From positions 62,001-126,000 of the forward strand of contig MU394145.1 of assembly GCA_022578605.1 (NCBI GenBank): a stretch of DNA of 64,000 nucleotides, read 5' to 3'. Both the position numbers and the translations under genes were made by a program. How positions within the stretch are numbered: position 1 is the first letter of the stretch; each line of letters begins with the position of its first letter. The DNA is from Camillea tinctor (Eukaryota; Ascomycota; Sordariomycetes; Xylariales; Xylariaceae). The notes under the pieces are model-generated. The model worked only from the letters and a program-made list of their open reading frames with translations. It was not told the origin of the DNA and ran no database searches. Below are positions 38,732 to 50,663 of this stretch, piece by piece.

Positions 38732-40009
38732 ATGGCACCGCCTATCCTATCCCTTCCAGCTGAGGTCCATACTGAGATCTTCAGCCATCTCGACATCAAC
38801 TCTGTGCTCGCTCTACGCAGCACCTGCAAGTACCTGAAGGCTACTCTGAAGAATAATCAGAAAGCCATTGCCAAGCGTGTCGTCAAGGACATTATCCTCG
38901 AGGAAACAGGACATACCAGCGATGCAACCGTAAAGCTCGCCTTCATGGTTGTCGAGGCCCAGCGTATCATGAAGGATCGAGATATCGATACGCTCCTGGA
39001 TTTTCACGCAAGCTTTCAAGGTGTTGCCGCTGATCAGAAGGACTGGATCAAGCTCGCATGCCGAATCCCCGAGCTGATTCAAGACATCTACAACCTGGTT
39101 ATTCCGAACCTCGTCTGTTTCCCTCTCGAGAACAGTACCATGGGCCTGAGCTTCGATGAGAAAGGCCGAATGATCCGCGGTATCCTCGCCATCGAGACTA
39201 TTGTCAATCTCGTCAAGTGCGTTCAAGGCCATACTCATGTCATCTGGAGCCACAGTATTTTGCTCGCTAGCGAATTCTTTCTCAAGTTCTCTCGTCATGA
39301 GGCTAAGCAAATGGGCGGCATTCTAAGAGGACTTCTCTCTAGTAAGTAAATTACCAAGTCTGATAGAACTTTGCATTCTATACATCACCCCCCTCCCTTC
39401 TTCTTGCCTATATAGTTGTCTTGTATTATTATTATTTTTTGAATCGCTCACCGTCTAACCCTTCCCCTAGTCCGCGATGCTTCCCGAACCCAGATGATCT
39501 ACATTCCCTCGATTTCGATTCGCCTTGCCCCCCTAGGTCGATTCATCAAGACGCTCCTCTGCATCTTGCCTGAGACGCCAGCAACAGTCGTGGTCACCGT
39601 TCAGGATGCCCTCTACAATTGTCACCAACAAGCCTCAATCAGTCAACCTCACAGGTCGTTCCCAGCTTTCGCACCTGGTGTGCCCCGCTCTGCGGCAGCC
39701 AGTCGGGACATTTTCGTGATGTACTACCACATTCAAGACAAGTATGATCCTTTCTTGTGGACCACACGTGGTCGCAACACGATCGTCCACATCCTGGACA
39801 ACGACCGCTACAAGTCGATCGTGGAGATGCGACCCGCCTGGACGGCCTGGCGCGGCTACTACCTCGGAAACAACAACATTTTCCATTTCAGATACGTCAC
39901 CTCCGCTGTCGAGAAGTCCGTTCTGGAGATGTTTGGCGGTGCCCAGCGCCTTGCTATGCTCCTGCCTCTAATCGAGACCAGACTGGCGAGACGTCTGGGA
40001 TATCAGTAG
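38732..40009 (+). CDS. F-box domain protein
   Basis: Exons 38732-39341 and 39471-40009 sum to 1149 nt (382 aa). The N-terminal ~40 residues are a canonical F-box (ILSLPAEVHTEIFSHLDINSVLALRSTCKYLKATL), expected to bind Skp1 in an SCF ubiquitin ligase. The remainder is helical with no recognisable WD40 or LRR repeats; it ends SAVEKSVLEMFGGAQRLAMLLP. The substrate is unknown. The 5' leader contains pyrimidine-rich sequence and a T-run near 38560-38575. Confidence 0.85.
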
Positions 40010-40882
40010 TCGGACGACGTGTTTCAGGAAGACGGAAAGGGGGGAAGACAAGTACTTGTGTCTCGGTTACGAGGCTTCTGTCTCCTCTGGCGTTGCATGC
40101 TGCATGAAGATGGCGTTTCGGCGCGTTGTTCGCGGATTTCCCTATTGGCACTTCTACTATACGTACCTTTGTTCTCTGGTCATCCTGTTTCATTACACTA
40201 GGATAGGCGTGGAGGAAGCCGTTGTCTAGACCGATCATAGAGCATTAGAGGGTTGTCTTTCTTGCCTCTTTCGGTGTACGATGCAGGCATATGGTACAGG
40301 TATAGGTCACTTTGCTTGAGAAACTACAATGGCTTGTTGTAAAGGAGATAAATCAATGATACTAAATTACTGAATTCCGGGACCATTTTTTATAGTGATA
40401 ATCTCCCGCTTATTGCTCTTATGAGCTTGCCCATTGAAAAATACGACGCGTGTTGTGATGTTTACAGTAAACCTTTGTATACCCGCCTACAAGAGGAAGA
40501 AAGTGCTATGCCATCAGCCCTTTTTAGTGTAGTCACGATATACGGAATATACTTAGGTGCTCATGTAGCCTCATCAAGCTGCACCTAGGTATTTAAGCCA
40601 CAAAAATAATTTTTTAAGTTCATTTTAATATCACGAGGGACCGAGGAAATGCTTAGACTACAAACTCCAGATGTCACTGTTACCTACATACAAGAACCTT
40701 CATTATTCCTTACTAACTCCTAATCTCCTATTTATACACAAATATTGTGGCCTAAGGCATCTTCGCCATTATAGACGTTGGTCATCTAGACATAGTCATA
40801 TGCATTCCCAACTAGTTCTCATAATCTTTTACCAACATCCTCTAGGCAGTGTCCACGTGTGACATTAGGTGACATCAGCCTT
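40010..40882. other. Intergenic region
   Basis: 0.87 kb downstream of the F-box gene. AT-rich; no feature recognised. Confidence 0.45.
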
Positions 40883-41185
40883 ATGTCTGAGCCTGGCAAC
40901 TTTGCTGATACTCTTCCAGATCAGAAGGATCTAGATGCTCTGAAATATCGCCAATACGCTCAGTTGGCAGCGACAATGGAGATGGACAGACGAGCTTACG
41001 AGAATGCGCATCGATCCGGGTCCTCTCCGTCGCCGATGTCCTCTCGATCTTCTACCTTAACGAATTCGGTTTGCAGTAACCCACGAAGCACTGTACATAA
41101 CGAGGTTACTACGGTCCGTGCGAACTTATCGTCATCAAGACAAGCTTCGTCTTCCAAGGACGCTAAGCGTTGGCCGCCATTATAA
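40883..41185 (+). CDS. Small hypothetical Ser-rich protein
   Basis: 100-aa frame from the first ATG (an open frame extends 24 nt further upstream without an ATG). The first half is a plausible amphipathic helix (DALKYRQYAQLAATMEMDRRAYENAH). The second half is low-complexity Ser/Thr-rich and basic (SSPSPMSSRSSTLT ... SSKDAKRWPPL). The composition looks protein-like rather than random, but there is no recognised domain. It may be a separate small gene or the last exon of an unrecognised one. Confidence 0.4.
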   Translation: MSEPGNFADTLPDQKDLDALKYRQYAQLAATMEMDRRAYENAHRSGSSPSPMSSRSSTLTNSVCSNPRSTVHNEVTTVRANLSSSRQASSSKDAKRWPPL

Positions 41186-42776
41186 GTTTAGTGTTACGAT
41201 TCTAATTTTGGTAAATACGGCCACTAGTGACATAGATTGTCAACTTATTCTTGTATTAGTCTTAGCGAATGTCTGTTTATTTGAAGGGGAGGCGGCCGTA
41301 TTTGGACGTGAGGCTTACAGATTTATTGCTAACCCCCGATAAAAAGCTAGGTCAGGTGTGGGAAGAAGGGCTTTCTCGGCAGAAACTCTCAAATTATCCC
41401 AGTTAGCTAGCTAGGTAGCTCACCCTTCTCGGTGGTAAAGCTCCATGTTCTCTTTAACCATGTTATACTAGATATTGATTGCAGCCATTTTCTATTAGAA
41501 TCTTTTTTTGAAGTCTATATGATATATTGGCATTAACCGGGATCAGGTGGTGATCACGGGTAGTTGGGGTTCAGTGGTGATAATTCATAAAGGGGTTTTA
41601 GCAGCCCCCTTTGTGGCTTTCAGCCACAGCCCACGCTACACCTGGCCGTTTACGGGTGTTAAGGGTGGGACGGGATTCCAGGTTGCCCGCAACGTTGGGA
41701 TTAGGTAAGTTACTACCCAACAGTTTCTAACTTGAAGAATTTACTATTCCGTTCAAGACCGTTGTAAGTTTTCTTTTCATTCGGTATTGCTGAGATGCGG
41801 AGAAGAACACATCACATGAGTAGTCATAACTGTATGTATGTAAACAAAGATAATCAATATGTACTATGTAGATAAACATTATGTAGGTAATTAGAGCCTA
41901 CTTTCATTGGATATTTCGGGGTGAACACTCTTCGAAAATAGAGAAGTTAGGTAACCTATGTACCTAGGCATGTATATCAGAGATACATGCTCAATTAGGT
42001 ACAGTATCGTGTATCGTGCAGCGTGGATAGCAGAGAGGGGCAAGAGAGAGATGACGTTAATAAGTGTCAATGGACAGTACCTCCTACAGTGGCACCAATG
42101 GCGGGGGGTTGGAATGGGAGACCTCCCACCTCCAGCTTGTTTGCATTACACTACATATGTGGCTGTATGGCTAAGTCTAGTGGCTTAGCTACCTAACATA
42201 ACGCGTCCTATCCACTAAATATCTCCACTAATCTGACCAGGCCACCAGATAACTTCTCTCTCTTATTGAAAGAGAGATAGTATCATATCCAATCGGGATA
42301 ATCTTGTGACTTGCACTTGAAACAAATTGCCAACACGGCATCATGATTTGTGAGAAATTGACGATTAAGGCGATCGAGCCGCCTAATTTATTCTTTTCTT
42401 CTTAGGTATGTACATAGTGTACTTCGTACATACGTAACACCTAGGTTACACTAGGTAGGTACTCCGTAGTGTATATAGGTAGTAGGTTGTACCTAAGGTA
42501 TTGTACTTACACCTGTTGACGGACTTGATGTTGCCCCCCGCCCAGCCTTGATCCCACCCCTGACCCCTGCTGTCCGGATCGTCGGAATCCCCTAAATGTA
42601 CGAGACCTAGGCTGCTAAGGCAAGAGGGAACAACGCATCATTGGGGCTTTGTCGTAATCTAGTAGAATAGAGGGGGAGCTTATAAAGTCTGTCAGACCTT
42701 GACTTGCATCTTGCATTTACATTTACATTTACACTTACACCTACATTTACCTCTTACATCTTTTTTACACACGTAT
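41186..42776. other. Intergenic region with LTR-like relic
   Basis: 1.6 kb. A block at about 41530-41722 looks like a decayed LTR on the minus strand (see findings). A palindromic cluster with GTATGTAC/GTACATAC and CCTAGGT lies at about 42410-42500. A TATAAA box at about 42681-42686 and CATTTA repeats at about 42714-42735 precede the chitinase. Confidence 0.45.
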
Positions 42777-44177
42777 ATGCCCACATTGAGATCCATTACT
42801 CTCTTCATCTTTTCCGTGAGCGTATTGTTAATTGCCTTCCTCTTAGCTACCACCACCAACCCCTCCTACTCTTCCTTCTCCTCATCTTCCTCGTTTCTAT
42901 CCTTTGTTCGCAACCCCTCCATCAATATCATCACCAACTACTACTACTACCACTACAAGTCCTCCACCACCGCAATCATGGGAGGCGGACCGCACCAGTA
43001 CCGCACCGTAGCCTACTTCGTCAACTGGGCCATCTACGGGCGCAAGCACCGACCGCAGGACCTGCCCGTCGAGAACCTCACGCACGTGCTCTACGCCTTC
43101 GCCAACGTGCGCCCGGACACAGGGGAAGTGTACCTCAGCGACTCGTGGGCGGACACGGACATCCACTGGGAGGGCGACAGCTGGAACGACGTGGGCACGA
43201 ACCTGTACGGGTGCATGAAGCAGCTGAACCTGCTGAAGCGGCGCAACCGGAACCTGAAAGTGCTGCTCTCGGTGGGGGGCTGGACGTACAGCTCCAACTT
43301 CCGGCAGCCGGCGTCGACGGCGCAGGGCCGCGCCGCCTTCGCCCGCTCGTGCGTCGAGCTGATCAAGAACCTGGGCTTCGACGGCATCGACGTGGACTGG
43401 GAGTATCCGCAGTCGGCGGGGGAGGCGGGCGACTTCGTGGCGCTGCTGCAGGCGGTGCGCGACGCCATGGACGCGTACAGCCGCACGCTGCGCGCGCCGC
43501 ACCACTTCGAGCTGACGGTGGCGTGCCCGGCGGGGCCGCAGAACTACGAGCGCCTGGACCTGCCGGCGATGGACCGGCTGCTGGACTTCTGGAACCTGAT
43601 GGCGTACGACTACGCGGGGTCGTGGGACGCGACGGCGGGGCACCAGGCGAACCTGTTCCCCTCCTCACAGAACCCGGGCAGCACGCCGTTCAGCACGGCG
43701 GCGGCGCTGAACCACTACACGGCGCGGGGGGTGGCCCCGTACAAGCTGGTGCTGGGGATGCCGCTGTACGGGCGGGCCTTCCAGAACACCGACGGCCCGG
43801 GGACGCCGTACTCGGGGATCGGGGAGGGCACGTGGGAGAACGGGGTGCACGACTACAAGAAGCTGCCGCTGGTCGGGTCGGCCGAGCGGGTGGACCTCGA
43901 CGCGGGGGCGAGCTACTGCTACGCCCCGGGTACGCGGACCATGGTGACCTACGACACGGTGCCGATGGCGCGGACCAAGACGCAGTTCCTCAAGGACCGC
44001 GGGCTGGGGGGCGCCATGTGGTGGGAGAGCAGCGCCGACAAGGAGGGGCCCGAGAGCCTGATCTCCAACGTGGTCGACATGCTCGGTGGCCCCGCCGCGC
44101 TCGATCGCACCCCCAACTGCATCGAGTACCCGTACTCCAAGTACGATAACTTGAAGGCTGGCTTTCCGACGAATTGA
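42777..44177 (+). CDS. GH18 chitinase, with N-terminal hydrophobic extension
   Basis: Endochitinase hydrolysing beta-1,4-GlcNAc polymers. Intronless, 466 aa from the first ATG. The catalytic motif is GFDGIDVDWEYP (D-x-x-D-x-D-x-E, Glu the acid/base). The SxGG motif is LSVGGWTYSSNF, and MAYDY and GGAMWWESSADK complete the barrel. Sequence from YRTVAYFVNWAIYG onward is subgroup A (Chit42/ChiB1-like). The first 67 residues hold a strong hydrophobic segment (ITLFIFSVSVLLIAFLLA) and a Ser/Tyr-rich linker. A second Met (MGGGPHQYRTVAYF, 42978) would give a 399-aa protein without signal, like cytosolic ChiB1. The GC content of the catalytic domain is much higher than that of the extension. No chitin-binding module. 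Confidence 0.93.
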   Translation: MPTLRSITLFIFSVSVLLIAFLLATTTNPSYSSFSSSSSFLSFVRNPSINIITNYYYYHYKSSTTAIMGGGPHQYRTVAYFVNWAIYGRKHRPQDLPVENLTHVLYAFANVRPDTGEVYLSDSWADTDIHWEGDSWNDVGTNLYGCMKQLNLLKRRNRNLKVLLSVGGWTYSSNFRQPASTAQGRAAFARSCVELIKNLGFDGIDVDWEYPQSAGEAGDFVALLQAVRDAMDAYSRTLRAPHHFELTVACPAGPQNYERLDLPAMDRLLDFWNLMAYDYAGSWDATAGHQANLFPSSQNPGSTPFSTAAALNHYTARGVAPYKLVLGMPLYGRAFQNTDGPGTPYSGIGEGTWENGVHDYKKLPLVGSAERVDLDAGASYCYAPGTRTMVTYDTVPMARTKTQFLKDRGLGGAMWWESSADKEGPESLISNVVDMLGGPAALDRTPNCIEYPYSKYDNLKAGFPTN

Positions 44178-44748
44178 TCGAGTCTGGAGAGAGGTGGAAT
44201 GGGCGAGATTATAACAGAAAGAAAAGAAAAGAAAAGAGAAAAAAGGATACATGATTTATGATATATTTTCTAAAATAGGTGATCATGGGGTTTGAGGAGT
44301 TTATCTTGCTTCTTTTTATTTGTCTTCCTATATGAAAATGAAGAAGAAAAAACTTATCTAGGTATCTTATTATAGGTTTAAGCGGAAATAAGGAAATGGG
44401 ATTTGGGAATCGGGAACGGTACATCATCAGCTCTGATCAAAATGAAATAACTACTACCAATTTTGCTCGTACTGAAGTGTTCACATCATTTTGCAATACG
44501 CTTGATATCCCTACTTTGTTTTTAGTTTTTACGTGAGAGTGGTCATTCAATACGTCAAATAGCCTATCATGCATGTCACAATAACACGAAAAGACGGTAG
44601 AAGTTGTTCATGAATCCGTATGCATTGAGAACCGGCCGAGTGAGCTAACGTCACGTTTTGATAACTCCGTATAACCTATTCCAGTGTTCCGAATCCCCTT
44701 CTTCCATGCAAGTCCGTTCCTAGCGTCTACAGGTGGTGGGCGAGTAGT
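44178..44748. other. Convergent 3' intergenic region
   Basis: 0.57 kb between the stops of GH18 and ubiquitin-eS31. AT-rich; nothing coding. Confidence 0.5.
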
Positions 44749-45851
<1,103 letters not shown>

Positions 45852-46533
45852 ATGGTCAAGAAGAGAAAGAACAAGTACGTATAACATCGTCTAAGCTAAT
45901 TATATCATATCAAGATCTCTGAGTACTAATCTATGTACTCAACAGCGGCCGCAACAAGAAGGGCCGTGGTCACGTCAAGCCCATCCGATGCAGCAACTGC
46001 TCGCGATGCACCCCCAAGGACAAGGCCATCAAGCGATTCACCATCCGCAACATGGTTGAGTCTGCTGCCATCCGTACGCTATCATTCCCCTCCTCTCTAC
46101 TCCCCTCTCCTCTCAGCATGGGTTTACCGAAAATATCTTATAATATAGCATAGTAAACTAACAAGGAATCTCTTCCCAGGTGATATCTCGGACGCCTCCG
46201 TCTTCGCCGAGTACACGGTTCCCAAGATGTACCTTAAGCTGCAGTACTGTGTCTCTTGTGCCATCCACGGCAAGATTGTCCGGTACGTCATCCCGCGAGG
46301 GAACGACTACGCGCTTGCATCCGAGCAGCGTATGCGCTTGAGAAGAGCCTTGGTCGAACCTCGAACCCCCTCTCCGCTTGTATCCCGAATCATACCGAGA
46401 ACACATCCCGCTGACCTACCCCTACAGTGTCCGATCAAGAGTTGGCCGTCGCAACCGTGCCCCTCCCCCTCGTGTGCGGTACAACAAGGATGGCAAGAAG
46501 GTGACCCCCACCCAGACCGCCAAGGTCGCTTAA
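45852..46533 (+). CDS. rps26: 40S ribosomal protein eS26
   Basis: Exons 45852-45874, 45946-46073, 46180-46282 and 46428-46533 sum to 360 nt (119 aa). The protein reads [20 protein letters not shown], then [19 protein letters not shown] with the zinc-binding CxxC, and [17 protein letters not shown] with the second CxxC, ending [18 protein letters not shown]. It sits at the mRNA exit channel of the small subunit. The first coding exon is only 23 nt, a pattern common in fungal ribosomal-protein genes. Confidence 0.97.
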
Positions 46534-46758
46534 GTGCTTCGTTTGGTGTAAGGGAAAGGATTGGGAAGGAAAATCTGGTCCACGGAAATGGGTTTGCTTG
46601 CATGACAACGGTTTTTCGGCATGATATCATAGATAATGACACCAATGAATCGAGTCACATTGCCATGATGCCTTTGTGTGTCCCAATATGGTTTTGGTTC
46701 TACGAATTTGCGAGTTTATCGGTACATGAGAAAGTAATCTGTCTTGGTTTATTGCTGT

Positions 46759-47950
46759 TTAAAATATATGTGTATACGAGAGCCCCTCGCGACTACTCCA
46801 TATCAAATTCCCCATCCGCGAATGGTTTGTGTGCTCACAGAGGCAAGAGATGTCCATACCACCAGTTCTGCTCATCCCACCATGCGACGCGGTGTAAGAC
46901 CACGTCTTCCCTACACCTTCGCTCACCAAGAGGTCTACCATCGAAGACAGCCCACGCAGCCTAGCTAACGCCATGGCCCAGCCCCCCGTCTCGGGCATGT
47001 CTAGCCTGGCGCCATGCTCCCGTAATAGACGGAACATGCGCAGGTCCTCTCTAACGACGGCTACCACAATAGGGGGCGGATGCCCCACATTCACGTCTGC
47101 ACCATGATCCAACAGCATCTTCACCAAGCTCGTCCTGCAGCTCCACACCGCAATCACAAGCGGCGTGCTGGGCAGCCAATTTATATTCGGGTCCGCGCCG
47201 GCATCGAGCAGAATCCGGGTAATCTCCTCATCACGGCGCCATACCGCCTCCAACAAGGGCTAATGATAGCCCGCCGTCTTATCCTTACGACCATCATCGC
47301 GCTCCGTGATCGTCGTCTCGGGATTTGGATCCGCTCCGTGCTCCTCTAGGAAATACCGCACCATGCCCGTATTGCCCCTGCGCCACGCTCTCGGCCAGGC
47401 ACGAGAGAAGAGGGCGGCTGGACATCCTTGCGGACCCCATCACCCGCACCCACGCGTCCGGCCACAACACGCAGTGCACATAATAAATTAGCATCCCGTC
47501 CTGCTCCGGCGACGAGAGCGCGACGTCCACGAGCGCACGGTAGGTCCGGACCGCGCGCAGGAGCTCCCTTACGTAGTCGCCCCCCGAAGCGTCCGGGGGG
47601 ACATTGATGAGGGCGAGGTCGCCGATGCGCAGCGCCGCTTCCGGGTTAGTCCCGAACACGTCGCTGCATACCCTGTTACATGGGGGGTTCTTCGCGTAGG
47701 CGGATGGGTGCCGGAGATACACGGCGGAGACGGAAGAAGGCCTCGTCTAAGTAGGCTTTAAACTGGCCTGCGAGGGTTGTTAGCACTCTCGGGTTTTCAT
47801 TGCTTTTTTGCTTTTTTTCACACTCGTAGGAAAGGAGAAGAACGTACGGCTGACTACACGGATTCGCATTGTGCGCATGAATCTGCGGGATAGAATGATG
47901 TGCTTCATTATATGCGGCACGATTTCGGGTGGGAAGTCGAATAGATTCAT
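46759..47950 (-). pseudogene. Decayed F-box-like / ankyrin-repeat gene
   Basis: The start is plausible at 47950 (MNLFDFPPEIVPHIMKHI), with a good intron joining VVSR to QFKAYLDEAFFRLR. After that the frame ends in a stop, and the homologous-looking continuation (DALVDVALSS-like, VCSDVFGTNPEAALRIGDLAL) is in another frame. Further on, a second frame change near 47.39 kb is needed to reach NTGMVRYFLEEHGADPNPE. An in-frame TAG follows just before PLLEAVWRRDEEITRILLDAGADPN. Two to four ankyrin repeats are recognisable (LLDAGADPN, LLDHGADVN, LREHGARLD). I could not explain the breaks by introns, so I call a pseudogene; sequencing errors are the alternative. Confidence 0.65.
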
Positions 47951-50663
47951 GTTCTCTTTTGTTTTTTTTTTCCTTTATTATCTTATTGTTTTTTTTCCCT
48001 TGGGGTAATGAAGTTCGAGGTGGAGATGTGGGAAAACTACGATGTTAGTTAGAGAAAGGAAGGGGTTTATATAAGTTTCTCAAAGACCACCAGATGAAAT
48101 CACATGATAGATGATGGGAGTTGCACATCTGACTGATCAAACCTAGATGCACGGTTGTTGTTGATCGGGTGTTGATATGGTATATTACCTAGTATGAATA
48201 TGGGATTCTACCTAGTATGGATATGAAATATGATTGTTGTAAGAATGTTGGTGAAGTCTGGGTCACGGGCACCACATCGCTAGCATGCAGAGGGCACCCC
48301 ACCAGTGTCCTAATATAGCTTACACCACATTGATCAAATGAGGATATAGCTACCAGTTGGTAGACGTTTAAGACGTCTAGATAGTACAGCCTTTGTCCAT
48401 CCTCGGTGCTATTTTTGTCAGCCAAAAATGGGTTACCTACAAAACTATATCAACTAACCTAGGTGAATAGGGATACATATATACATCCTTTCAGAGGATA
48501 CATCTTGGATTCCTTGGTGAATCGATGGAAAAGGATTAAGAAAGGAAAAGAGGATTAATTATATCCCAGGGAATGAACACCAGCCCAGCCCTATGCATAT
48601 TCGCTATATTGCGACTAAGGGCAGCAGTAACAATTGTGATAAATTTCCCTTCCCAAAAATAATTGTCGTTGATATGCCCGCAGCTAATAGGTATTCCATT
48701 TCGAGAAATCAAATCATATGTAGATGCTCTTTTACATAACAGTCTCATTTGCAGCATAACACTCCATAGCACATTTCTACAAATGCAAAAGCATTTATCC
48801 TATGTAAAAAATCTCATGAGTTAAGTCTATTAATTCATCTCACATTTATACCACGAAACTGCGTATTCCAAAGCATAGGGTATGTACGTAGCTTAGCAAG
48901 ATGTTTAACCCCAAACTACCCAATCCGTAACGTGGTTGAACGGTGATTGGACGAGGATTTGTTCGGGATTCCGGTTAGGTTACACTACTAGTAACCCGTG
49001 CCGTACGAAAGACCTAACTTGAACGGCGCAAGTGTACGGGAAATTTCACCGGATTTGACTGGGGTAAGCTTGAAACCTCATTACTATTTAATCTAAAATG
49101 TCAGCGCCAGTCCTGATAATGCTTTGCATAATTATCCGACTCGGCCGGCTTCAGGGTTGATTGCTTTTTCTAAAGACTCTTGTAGTTTGATGTGGGGTAT
49201 CAGGGCTATCTTTTTGGCCTAGCTAAGCCCGAGCTATCGTCAGTTTTGTCATCCTAATCCTATCTCCTTGGTTATCATGGATTACACCCGAATAGATCCT
49301 AGGTGACAGTATAGAAACCAAATATCAAGATTTATCCATTGTCATTAATAAAACAAACTTAAGTTCATGTTAGACGATCCGCTTGATATGTGGGGGGAAT
49401 TATTGGCTTTGTCTCAGATTTCTGGTGGATTTTTTGAGGGTTTGGTTTTGGTTTTCTTGCTGGTATTGCCTTTCAACATCATGTACTCCTTAGAAAAGTT
49501 CCCCATTTCACTCATTCGGAAACCAGCGCTGTGGGATGAATTGAATTTGTCACTATTCGGTAGCTGTTACATTCCTTTGAATATATATCAATTATACTAC
49601 TACCATTGCGATTTTTGAGGATCTTTAGCAATCCAATATAGTTTGAAGTCTGGTCAATTCCCTATGGGTATTTGTGACGTTCGTGGAAATGGTCACACGT
49701 AGCTCCCTTCATTACTCCATTCTAATCATCTGGGGATAACTTTAATGTTCTAAATTAAAGGTATAATCTCAGAATCCATGAAACAGAAATATCTGGGAGA
49801 AGAAACTACCTTCGAGCTGTACGAGGGTTCAAAAGATAAAGTCAAAGAATCAAAGACTTAAATATAGAAGTAGGTTACTAGGGGTTACCAGTAAGTATAT
49901 AAACCTTATCTGTACGTATGTCCTACATACCTTTCATTCAAGCTCTTCGACCAATAACAAAATTATCTCTGCATACACGCTGCGTATAACGATAGCCATG
50001 AAGCACAAGCCTAGAAACTAAATAGTACATATAGAATTATCTCCCTAAGCCTCGAGGGCAAAAAAAATACACTGTATAACCTTGGCCTATAATCTATAGT
50101 AACAGCACCCCCAAAATAAATCTTACAATAACAGCAGGCTGCAGCACTATAGATAAATAAATGTAAGACGAGTAGTTATATGCCATACATAATTAAAACC
50201 ACCAAAATCCAATATAAATCAACGAAAACAGATGTAAATATCCCAAACAAACAGCCTAACACCACCCTTAGGTCCTATCCAGCACCACCCAAGTCCAGCA
50301 TACCATAAAACCAAGGCAGGTAACCCAAAACCATATCCCCTATATTCCACATTCATGATCCCATTCACTAAAAAAGAAACGTCTATTTCTATTCAATCAT
50401 CATCATCTAACCGCCTGGGTGTATGTTTTTCTTTCTTTCTCATCATTACCTAAAAACCACACCATATTCTATATGTTCATAGTTCATAGTTCATAACACG
50501 CGCAAGCCCATATCGTCGTATCCCAACATAACCCACCTACTTACACAAGAAGCCCAGCTGTGAGACCCAACACTCTACTTCCATAAACCAAGTTCAACCC
50601 CCTGTCTTCGAATCTATCTACACAGAGCCCTCTCTCTATTGTCTAATTTGATCATAATTATGT
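47951..50663. other. AT-rich intergenic desert
   Basis: 2.7 kb with no convincing gene. Several 60-80-codon frames occur but are AT-driven and unconserved in appearance. The segment next to 50664 is the 3' flank of SMC4. Confidence 0.5.

Noticed and set aside
42704..44149. 481-aa frame in the +2 phase of the chitinase
   Set aside because: Shadow of a GC-rich gene; the other frame carries all GH18 motifs.
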